Source: JACDAE01 sp963717195
GTDB lineage: Bacteria; Chloroflexota; Ktedonobacteria; Ktedonobacterales; Ktedonobacteraceae
Assembly: GCA_963717195.1 (NCBI GenBank)
Contig: CAVQVR010000018.1
Coordinates: 62,001-126,000, forward strand
Direction: 5' to 3'
DNA length: 64,000 nucleotides
Positions 51,876-59,110 of the stretch are shown here, one piece after another. The stretch's first letter is position 1. Every line of letters starts with the position of its first letter. The position numbers and the translations under genes are program-made. The notes under the pieces are model-generated. The model worked only from the letters and a program-made list of their open reading frames with translations. It did not search any database and had not been told where the DNA came from.

Positions 51876-53249
51876 ATGACTACCATAAAAGATACACGCA
51901 CTGAACGCGATTCGATGGGTGAGATGCAGGTTCCCATCAACGTTTATTATGGAGCTAGCACTCAACGTGCGGTGCTCAATTTCCCCATCAGCGACCTGCG
52001 TTTCCCGCGTCAGTTTATCCGCGCACTTGGGCAGATCAAACAGGCGGCAGCCCAGGTGAACGAAGCGCTCGGAACCGTCGATCCTCAGACTGCCGAGGCC
52101 ATTGTACGAGCTGCACAGGAAGTTATTGACGGCAAACTGGATAGCGACTTTGTGCTCGACATTTTTCAGACCGGCTCCGGCACGTCGACCAATATGAATG
52201 CTAACGAGGTTATCGCCAATCGTGCCAGCAAGTTGCTAGGTGGCTCCCTTGGGTCGCGCAAGGTCCACCCCAACGATCATGTGAATTTTGGGCAATCGTC
52301 GAATGATGTGATTCCGACGGCGATGCACCTTTCCGCTCTGATGAGCATTGAGCAAGAGTTGCTGCCCGCATTACAGGGCTTGCAGGAAGTGCTGGAAGAG
52401 AAGGCCGCAGAGTTCATGCCGGTGATCAAGACCGGGCGCACTCACCTCCAGGATGCAACGCCCATTCGCCTGGGTCAGGAGTTTCTAGGTTATGCCGGTC
52501 AGATCGAGCGTGGCATTGCACGTGTGCGCCACGCTCAGGGCGAGCTCTCCGAGGTTGCTCTAGGCGGAACGGCAGTTGGCACAGGAGTAAACACCCATCC
52601 AGCGTTCTCTGCCCGTGTCTGCCAGCGTCTCTCAGAACTAAACGGCGTTACCATACATGAGACGAGCAACCACTTCCAGGCACAGAATACGCTGGATAAC
52701 ATCGTGGAGGCCAGCGGAGCGCTCAATACACTGGCTGTAAGCCTGATGAAGATCGCTAACGATATCCGCTGGCTTGGCTCCGGTCCGCGTGCTGGTATCG
52801 GCGAGATTGATCTGCCTTCCGTGCAGCCAGGAAGCTCAATTATGCCGGGGAAAGTCAATCCCGTCATTGCAGAGTCTGTTTGCATGGCCTGTGCTCAGGT
52901 GATTGGCAATCACGCCACTATTACTGTTGCAGGACAATCCGGCAACTTCGAGATCAACGTAATGATGCCTGTTACCGCCTATAATCTGCTGCAATCTATT
53001 AGTTTGCTTGCGGCCGTCTCGCGTAACTTCACGGAACAGTGCATCAAGGGTATTCAGGCAACGACGAAGGGACCGGAGATGGTTGAGCGTGGTCTTGCCA
53101 TCTGTACCGCGCTGGCTCCTGTGATTGGTTACGATGCTTCGGCTGCAATCTCGAAGGAAGCCTATAAAACAGGGAAGACGGTACGTGAAGTGGCCCGCGA
53201 GAAGACGCAATTGAGCGAGGAGGAACTGAAATCGCATTCTCAATCCTGA
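51876..53249 (+). CDS. fumC: class II fumarate hydratase
   Basis: A 457-residue homotetrameric TCA enzyme that hydrates fumarate to malate without an iron-sulphur cluster. Seen: ERDSMGEMQVPINVYYGAST at the start, the substrate loop GSGTSTNMNANEVIANRAS, the HPNDHVNFGQSSNDV region, KTGRTHLQDATPIRLGQEF, and the signature GSSIMPGKVNPV (about 315-326). Length is typical. Start ATG 51876 follows GAGGAG. Divergent from the DUF402 gene, with its own extended -10 promoter. A small broken frame lies directly after it. Confidence 0.94.
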   Translation: MTTIKDTRTERDSMGEMQVPINVYYGASTQRAVLNFPISDLRFPRQFIRALGQIKQAAAQVNEALGTVDPQTAEAIVRAAQEVIDGKLDSDFVLDIFQTGSGTSTNMNANEVIANRASKLLGGSLGSRKVHPNDHVNFGQSSNDVIPTAMHLSALMSIEQELLPALQGLQEVLEEKAAEFMPVIKTGRTHLQDATPIRLGQEFLGYAGQIERGIARVRHAQGELSEVALGGTAVGTGVNTHPAFSARVCQRLSELNGVTIHETSNHFQAQNTLDNIVEASGALNTLAVSLMKIANDIRWLGSGPRAGIGEIDLPSVQPGSSIMPGKVNPVIAESVCMACAQVIGNHATITVAGQSGNFEINVMMPVTAYNLLQSISLLAAVSRNFTEQCIKGIQATTKGPEMVERGLAICTALAPVIGYDASAAISKEAYKTGKTVREVAREKTQLSEEELKSHSQS

Positions 53250-53253
53250 GAAT

Positions 53254-53415
53254 ATGACGAAGCCGGGTCTGGAAGGTGGTCCCGCCGGAGGATAATACGA
53301 GGTCAGGCAGCGAGGTTTCCCAACTGAGGACAATAGCTTCACGAAAATCACTGAGGAAGAGGTAACGGCTTTGATGCAATGGCTAGAACAGGGCATGCCT
53401 GACAATATTATATGA
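53254..53415 (+). pseudogene. possible small protein downstream of fumC, interrupted by a stop
   Basis: A 54-codon frame begins at an ATG 5 bases after the fumC stop. It reads MTKPGLEGGPAGG, then a TAA at 53293-53295, and then in the same frame YEVRQRGFPTEDNSFTKITE and EEVTALMQWLEQGMPDNII before TGA. The second part has the charge pattern of a helical protein, so the TAA may be a single-base error or a real nonsense change. Low confidence. No family is recognised. Confidence 0.3.
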
Positions 53416-53484
53416 GCTTTCAGTTTCCTCCCGCAGAACAGTGCAATGCTAGAATGGAGCATCGCGCTGTTCTCCCGCAGAAGA

Positions 53485-54898
53485 CTATGAAGGCTGAGTT
53501 TGTAAAGTATTATCCGCTTCATCTGTAGCAGCAGGCACACCCTCCTGTTTTTGCTCAGGTGCATGATGAAGTTCCACCGGTAGCATGAACAGGTTCATAT
53601 GCGTGATAAGCCTTGCCCTACGCTGGAAGGTCAGGAAGGCCCATGCCCACTGCATTATGACGATGATGCGATTCTCGAAACCAATCAGGTACATAATATG
53701 CACGGCCAGCCATGTGACCCAGGCAAAAAAACCGCCGATCTGGAGAGGGCCCAACTTTACAATGGCAAAGGAACGCCCCACGGTTGCCATACTTCCTTTG
53801 TCGTGATAGCGGAAAGGCAACACAAATTTACCAGCCACATACTGCTTGATAGCGGCGGCTACATAGCGACCCTGCTGCATGGCAACGGGGGCAACGCCCG
53901 GTAGTGGTCGACCCTCTTGTATACTCAAGGCTGTATCGCCAATCACAAACACTTCTGGATAGTCGGGAATGGTGAGCCGCTCAGAAACTTTGACGCGCCC
54001 GGCACGGTCAGTCTCAACTCCCAGCCACTGGCCCGCCTGCGAAGCCTGGACGCCAGCCGTCCAGATGACTGTTTGAGACGCGATACGCTCACCAGCGGCT
54101 GTCACCCCCTGCGCATCGACATCTGATACTGCCAGCCCTACATGTACCTCAACCCCCATTTTGACGAGTTCTCGCTGTGCTTTACGTGATAGAGCTTCGG
54201 GAAAGGCTGCCAGTATGCGTGGTCCCGCTTCGATAAGAAGGATACGTGCCTGCTTCGGGTCAATGTGGCGGAAGTCAGCAGCTAATGCCTTGCGGGATAT
54301 TTCTGCTATGGCTCCAGCCAGTTCAACACCTGTCGCGCCCGCACCAACTACAACGAAGGTCAACAACTCTTTTATACGCTCCGGATCGCTCTCCTGCTCC
54401 GCGAGTTTCAAAGGAGAGCAGAACTTTGCGCCGGATCGTCGTAGCATCTTCAATTGACTTCAGACCAGGTGCGACCTGCCTCCATTCATTATGCCCAAAG
54501 TAGTTCTCGCGTGCCCCCGTCGCAATAACCAGGTAATCATATGCAATGGATTTATCATGCATTAGAACACGTTTGTTTTCTGTATCAATTCCTGTCACTT
54601 CAGCCAGCAGAACATTAGTGTTTTTCTGCTTCCTGAGTATGTGCCGAACAGGTGAGCTGATATCTGCCGGCGATAGGGCAGCGGTTGCTACCTGATATAA
54701 CAATGGCTGGAAAAGATGGTGATTTGTACGGTCGATTACCGTTACTTTTACGGGCGCATTGCCCAGAGCTCGCGCAGCTTGTAAGCCGCCGAAGCCAGCT
54801 CCAATGATGACTACATGGGGCAGAGACGTTTGATCATTTTCACCTGAAGTCGTATTTACAACTCCTGAGGATGTTGAGGAAATTGAGTTATTTGACAT
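53485..54898 (-). pseudogene. ndh: type II NADH dehydrogenase, frameshifted
   Basis: About 470 residues of a peripheral membrane flavoprotein that passes electrons from NADH to quinone without pumping. N-terminal FAD-binding GxGxxG (VVIIGAGFGGLQAARALG, about 29-46), then YDYLVIATGARENYFGHNEW. The second GxGxxG, VVVGAGATGVELAGAI, and the FAD-region PEVFVIGDTALSIQEGRPLPGVAPVAMQQG lie in the next frame. The two parts are split at about 54,415, near a run TTTCAAAGG. The C-terminal stretch WLAVHIMYLIGFENRIIVIMQW is amphipathic, as expected for membrane contact. Both frames are otherwise intact, so the break is probably a consensus error. Alternative NADH entry beside complex I (nuoD at the left edge). 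Confidence 0.85.
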
Positions 54899-55320
54899 GG
54901 CAGAATTCCTCGCGTACAGATAACAACTGCAACATTTTTAAAACTTAATTTATTCTTCTCTCATAATATTGTAACGTCTGGAGCTAGAGAAATCATCCCT
55001 TAATAGGGAGTCATTGTCTGCCTGACCCTGGGTGGGGACGCCACTTTGCGTCATTGACTCCAACCAATCGCAGAAAGGCAAGAGCATCAAGCATCTTGCG
55101 CCTGAAATACTCCTATCACCGTAGGGACCACATTTATGGCGTCAGGCAATTCATCGAATGGGAACCTTCTCGATAAATCGCCTGACGCCATAAATGTGGT
55201 CCCTACGGTATTTGTGGTAGTGAGCGATAAAACGTTTGAACCTCGTCGATGCCTTTCCTGATTTTGTTGGAGTCAATGCACCTTGCGTGCGCCCCTACCC
55301 AGGATCAGGGATACTCCAGA
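54899..55320. other. 422-base intergenic region, mostly repeat
   Basis: Between ndh (start 54898, leftward) and the acetyl-CoA synthetase tail (stop 55321), both on the minus strand. The left 120 bases are AT-rich and should hold the ndh promoter. The rest is the nested repeat listed at 55026-55310. No frame is worth calling. Confidence 0.5.
55026..55310. repeat. nested pair of inverted repeats, GTAGGGGC family
   Basis: The inner pair 55119-55147 and 55180-55208 is a 29-bp perfect inverted repeat (GTAGGGACCACATTTATGGC form). The outer pair 55026-55062 and 55268-55310 pairs imperfectly (CCCTGGGTGGGGACGC... against ...GCGCCCCTACCCAGGATCAGGG) and ends at CATTGACTCCA / TGGAGTCAATG. So one family member appears to sit within the loop of another. 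Confidence 0.75.
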
Positions 55321-56361
55321 TTATTCTTCAATAGTTGTAAGGTCACCGGGGGCTATCCCTAGTTCACGAGCTTTGAGTACGCGGCGTAGAATCTTGCCAG
55401 ATCGCGTTTTGGGTAACGAGGCGACAAACTCCAGTTCGGACGGTGTTGCGATGGGGCCTAGTTCGTGTCGCACGTGATCAATCAAGCGATGTTTGAGTTC
55501 GTCGCTCGGAACCTGTCCAACTTTGAGCGTAACGAAGCATTTGATGGACTCGCCTTTTATGGCGTCAGGCTTACCGATCACTCCTGCCTCGGCTACCGCT
55601 GGATCACTTACCAGGGCGCTTTCGACATCGGCGGTACCAATGCGATGTCCAGCCACGTTCAACACATCATCATAGCGACCGATCACGGCGATATATCCAT
55701 CTTCGTCCATCGAGGCGACATCGCCGGTTGTATAGTACGGCGGTAATATTTCCCAATAATCACGATAGCGGTCAGCATCGCCCCAGATGGTACGAAACAT
55801 TTGTGGCCAGGATCCTTCGATTACCAGACGGCCTCCTTGATAGGGCGCGACCGCTTGCCCGTCATTATCCAGAATCTTCACGCTGTAGCCGGGGAATGGT
55901 CGCCACGGATCGCGAAAGATGTTCACGTTCGGCGCCCAGAAGTCGAGGCCTTCAAAAATGTTTGAATGGCCGGCCCGCACATCCTGAGCGTGTTTGATTC
56001 GGCCCTCGATGCCGATCGCAGTTGCCATCTCGTGAATCCGCGGCGTATCGAAAGTCGCGGCCAGCCCAACCGGCTCAGGAAATTCTGTAGTTCCATTCAC
56101 CGCGACGCCATGCAAGGCTTCACTCCACCAGTCATAGGCGGGCACATTCAGGCGCGGAATCGCCCGTGCTTGATTCACCAGTTGCGAGGCTTTCTCTTCA
56201 AGCGTCATGCGGTGCACAAGATCAGCCGCGCGCTCTTCCGGCGAGAGCTTTGGATTCATGTAGGGCAAATTGGAGGTGTCTTGCGCGGCAGCGCCACTGC
56301 AAGTGATGAGAGTGATAAGAATAGCGAGAACCAGGCAATCGAAGTTTCCGAAACGATTCAT
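55321..56361 (-). CDS. chimeric frame: GH3 glycosidase N-terminus joined to acetyl-CoA synthetase C-terminus
   Basis: One uninterrupted 346-residue frame made of two unrelated proteins. Residues 1-152 are the start of a secreted GH3 glycosidase: signal peptide, then ERAADLVHRMTLEEKASQL, YDWWSEALHGVA and DFWAPNVNIFRDP, the last normally followed by RWGRGQETYGED. Residues 153-346 are the C-terminal half of acetyl-CoA synthetase: RPFPGYSVKILD, TTGDVASMDEDGYIAVIGR, DDVLNVAGHRIGT, ESALVSDPAVAEAGVIGKP and the acetylated-lysine site KTRSGKILRR. The synthetase lacks its N-terminal two thirds, including the main ATP-binding motifs, and the GH3 lacks its catalytic Asp and second domain. Neither part can work. 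The joint at about 55,903 is where the two halves of the window meet. Confidence 0.85.
   Translation of the reverse strand: MNRFGNFDCLVLAILITLITCSGAAAQDTSNLPYMNPKLSPEERAADLVHRMTLEEKASQLVNQARAIPRLNVPAYDWWSEALHGVAVNGTTEFPEPVGLAATFDTPRIHEMATAIGIEGRIKHAQDVRAGHSNIFEGLDFWAPNVNIFRDPWRPFPGYSVKILDNDGQAVAPYQGGRLVIEGSWPQMFRTIWGDADRYRDYWEILPPYYTTGDVASMDEDGYIAVIGRYDDVLNVAGHRIGTADVESALVSDPAVAEAGVIGKPDAIKGESIKCFVTLKVGQVPSDELKHRLIDHVRHELGPIATPSELEFVASLPKTRSGKILRRVLKARELGIAPGDLTTIEE
55896..55912. other. junction between Chloroflexota-like and Acidobacteria-like sequence
   Basis: On the minus strand the GH3 frame follows its family up to the codons for RDP (55906-55914) and then turns into the acetyl-CoA synthetase phrase RPFPG (55888-55902), with one Trp codon between. 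No transposon end, attachment site or long repeat is seen at the joint, only a few bases that could be shared by both parents (GATCCG-TGGCG). Confidence 0.7.
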
Positions 56362-56385
56362 CTCTTCTCCGTGGGAATTTGCAGA

Positions 56386-57453
56386 TTAACGGCAGTCTGC
56401 CTGAAAACAAAGATTCTTGCTGAAAAACGAGATCACATGATTTTGAAAACGGTCCGCGACTCTGCTGGTGTGAGTTCCGGAATATATCTCGAAGCTGTTC
56501 GCGATCGCATATTTATCGAGAACGTCGCGCAACTTGCCGGTATCAACTTTCAGACCATCCTGATCTCCCACATCAATGGCAATCGCGCGATAGCGGCGAA
56601 GATTTCCGATGTATTGATCAATGAATGCCAGCGGCGCATTCGCCGTCCATTTCGCCAGCACATCCGGCTGAGGCTCACCATTCTTAGTAGGCAGATCAAA
56701 ATAGAGCGGAGGATTTTTCGGATCTGGTGACCATGCTGCTGCACTTGCAAGCATGGCACGCTGGAAGAAACCCAGCTTAGCCATATCCTCGGATGTCTTC
56801 ACTGATTCAAGAGTCTTCTCCAGTTCAGGATTCGAAGTATGCGGAGAAAGGCAACAGGGGCTCATGATGTACAGCGCTCCAAACACATCCGCATGCTTCA
56901 TGCCAATGCGGGTCGCACCATAGCCGCCCATCGAGTGGCCTACCAATCCGCGGCTCAATCGATCGGGAATTGTGCGGTAGTGAGCATCGATATAGGCGAC
57001 GAGGTCATGTGCGATGAAATTCTCGAAGTCTCCTGTGGTAACCGAGCTTGAGTACATCGAGCCATTGTGTAGCGTCTTCGAATCGGGCAGGACGACAATC
57101 AGCTCTTTGCTGCCTTGCGCGAACGCGCCTTCAATCGTTTGCGGCACGTGAATTTCATGCGTCCATTGCTCGGCGCCGATCCAGTAACCATGCAGCGCAT
57201 ATACTACCGGGTATCGCAGCTGCGCTTCTTTGTTGTAGCTGGGCGGCAGAAACACGAAGACATCGCGATCAACAGCATCTCCCTCCAGATTGCCTTCTAG
57301 TGCAGTCCCGTGAACTTTTATATGTTCTACCGTGACCGGCTTCGCACCTGGAACAGCGGCCGGCACATCGGTTTGCACTTGGGCGGCGAGCTCACCACTA
57401 AGAGCGGCTGCCATAGCCAGAGTTAGTATTCTCAACCATTGTTTTCTTAGCAT
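56386..57453 (-). CDS. secreted alpha/beta-hydrolase esterase
   Basis: A 355-residue exported esterase of the feruloyl/acetyl-ester (esterase D-like, PF00756) type. Signal peptide at 1-24 (LRILTLAMAAALSGELAAQ). Then FVFLPPSYNKEAQLRYPVVY and the oxyanion region ALHGYWIGAEQW, the nucleophile elbow GLVGHSMGGYGATRIG (about residue 170), and the C-terminal His region IYSGTHTSRVADRFQNH. Acid residue probably in AIDVGDQDG. Such enzymes cut esters on plant polysaccharides, which fits the adjacent GH3 start (25 bases downstream on the same strand) and the LacI/TonB receptor beyond. This is the only long Acidobacteria-like gene here with an unbroken frame. Confidence 0.85.
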   Translation of the reverse strand: MLRKQWLRILTLAMAAALSGELAAQVQTDVPAAVPGAKPVTVEHIKVHGTALEGNLEGDAVDRDVFVFLPPSYNKEAQLRYPVVYALHGYWIGAEQWTHEIHVPQTIEGAFAQGSKELIVVLPDSKTLHNGSMYSSSVTTGDFENFIAHDLVAYIDAHYRTIPDRLSRGLVGHSMGGYGATRIGMKHADVFGALYIMSPCCLSPHTSNPELEKTLESVKTSEDMAKLGFFQRAMLASAAAWSPDPKNPPLYFDLPTKNGEPQPDVLAKWTANAPLAFIDQYIGNLRRYRAIAIDVGDQDGLKVDTGKLRDVLDKYAIANSFEIYSGTHTSRVADRFQNHVISFFSKNLCFQADCR

Positions 57454-57682
57454 CGACTTTCCTCCCGGGCCGTACCAGGTCTATCGAAATCGACTCGCGC
57501 GATTCTCGAATCGCAAGGAAGTCTATTACGCTAGCGGCCGAAAATGAAAATATGAACCGTCTCGTTGCTTACTGACGTTGAGAAACTTGCGAGTTCCAAT
57601 CATCAAAAATGTTTGTGATTGGTTGTGTGCGTGAAGTTACAGCCGCGCGGTTTGCGGCATGGCCACTGTATACTAAGTCGCT

Positions 57683-58739
57683 ATGGGGTCAGGGGGAGAG
57701 CGGACCAAAAATCCGGCGCAGCGCGTTACGCTGAAGTTCATCGCGGAGTATCTTGGGCTCTCCGCCACCACGGTATCCGTTGTTCTGACCAATTCGCCGC
57801 TTGCAAGCACGATCGCGAACCGGACAAAAGTACGCATCTGGGAAGCGGCAAATAAATTCGAATACCGGCCCAACCTCTTCGCGCGATACCTGCAAAATAA
57901 ACGGTCTTACAGCATCGCAGTTTTAGTGCCGGAGATCGGTGATGAATTTTCGTCCATGCTGATCAGCGGTATCGAATCGAAACTTCGTCGAAGCAAAATT
58001 CAACTACTTCGTCGAGAGCCATCGTTTCGCACCGGTTCAGATTGAAAACTCTCCGGATACGCTCATGGACCGTCAGGTTGAAGGCATGATTTTCATCAAT
58101 ACTCCTCTGAAGAAGTCCATGCCTGTTCCGGTGGTCGCGATATCCGACATCACAAATGCGCCGGGCGTAAACCGGATCGTGATCGACAACTACGCTGTGG
58201 CGCGCGCCGGCCTGGAACACCTTAAATCTCTGGGACATTCGCGAATCGCCTTTTTCAAAGGCCCGGAACATAACGGGGACACCGAAGCCAGGTGGTCCGC
58301 GATTCTGCGGGTATCGGCAGACCTGGGCCTCGAAGTCAACCCTGAACTCACGGTCACTTTAGGCACATATTTTTCGATCAACCAGATGTCCATGATGCAA
58401 CGCGGATATGATGCTGTCGTGTCGCTGCTTCAGAGAGGTCGTCCCTTCACCGCGCTCATGGCGTTCAACGACAAATCCGCAACTGGCGCGATTCGCGCCA
58501 TTCAGGACCGCGGGTTGGCGGTGCCAAAAGACATTTCGGTAATAGGAATCGACGATCTTGCATTCTCCGCGTATCTATCGCCTCGCCTGACCACAATTCG
58601 CCAGCCTTTAATCCATATGGGCGCGACCGCGGCCTCCACCCTGTTGCAACAAATTGGGCACGAAGAGGTGCCCGAGGAGACCATTCTCCAACCCCAGCTG
58701 GTGATCAGGGAATCCACCGGACCCGTACCCAACTTGTAG
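57683..58739 (+). pseudogene. LacI-family transcription regulator, frameshifted
   Basis: About 352 residues. N-terminal LacI-type HTH (VTLKFIAEYLGLSATTVSVVL, then RIWEAANKFEYRPNLFARYLQ), then a periplasmic-binding-protein-like sensor (SIAVLVPEIGDEFSSML...). At about 57,998 the frame shifts: the first frame ends at 58045 in nonsense, while NYFVESHRFAPVQIENSPDT through the end (ALMAFNDKSATGAIRAIQDRG, ISVIGIDDLAFSAYLSPRLT) continues in another frame to 58739. One base change in the AAGCAAAATTC region would repair it. Sensor ligand likely a sugar, given the GH3, esterase and TonB receptor around it. Divergent from the esterase. The three operator-like sites downstream (58902-58963) are its likely targets. 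Confidence 0.8.
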
Positions 58740-58880
58740 GGGAGTTTCGACCGTAGCTAGGACTACTTCTACTAACGAATCAGGTGAGTGTTCGGGTAGT
58801 CAGAGGTCAGTCAATCTCCGGCGTCGTTCCTTGAGTATTTTCCATCGGGCCATTCAATTTACAAAAAAAGCTTGACAAAC

Positions 58881-58894
58881 CATCTTGCAAGATG
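58881..58894. promoter_or_regulatory. 14-bp perfect palindrome CATCTTGCAAGATG
   Basis: A perfect 14-bp palindrome directly after a TTGACA (58872-58877) and just before the three operator-like copies. It may be a second regulator site or overlap the promoter. Its owner is unknown. Confidence 0.4.
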
Positions 58895-58901
58895 ACAAAG
58901 T

Positions 58902-58963
58902 CTCAAACGCTTTAGTAAAAGACTGAAAACGCTTTAGGCTTATTAAAATCTGAAACGTTTTAG
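58902..58963. promoter_or_regulatory. three tandem LacI-type operator-like sites
   Basis: CTCAAACGCTTTAG (58902-58915), CTGAAAACGCTTTAG (58923-58937) and CTGAAACGTTTTAG (58950-58963) repeat one AAACGNTTT-type palindrome, the usual core shape of LacI-family operators. Spacing between copies is about 21 and 27 bases. They lie between the LacI-type gene and the receptor gene, as expected for a local repressor. Confidence 0.6.
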
Positions 58964-59110
58964 GATCGAGTTTAAAAAGGTCAGGTTCTTATTTCTCTGT
59001 GCCTTGTCCGTATTTTTAATCGCTCAGTAAGTTTGTTGGCGCTTTCGTGGGATTTTGCTCCGCCCCCAGGGACGGGGAAAAAACTGACAGACGATTTAAG
59101 GAGGTCGGCC

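Larger units (their letters stand above)
58740..59110. other. 371-base region between regulator and receptor
   Basis: Holds a TTGACA (58872-58877), a perfect palindrome (58881-58894) and three operator-like sites (58902-58963), and then a GGAGG ribosome site right before the receptor start. This is a control region for the TonB-dependent receptor. Confidence 0.55.

Noticed and set aside
55321..56361. A genuine bifunctional GH3-acetyl-CoA synthetase
   Set aside because: Both parts lack their catalytic regions, one has a signal peptide while the other is cytosolic, and the flanking genes change type at the same point.
58902..58963. CcpA cre sites
   Set aside because: The cores resemble cre, but this is the Acidobacteria-like part, where CcpA is not expected, and a LacI-family gene stands next to them. 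A local repressor is simpler.
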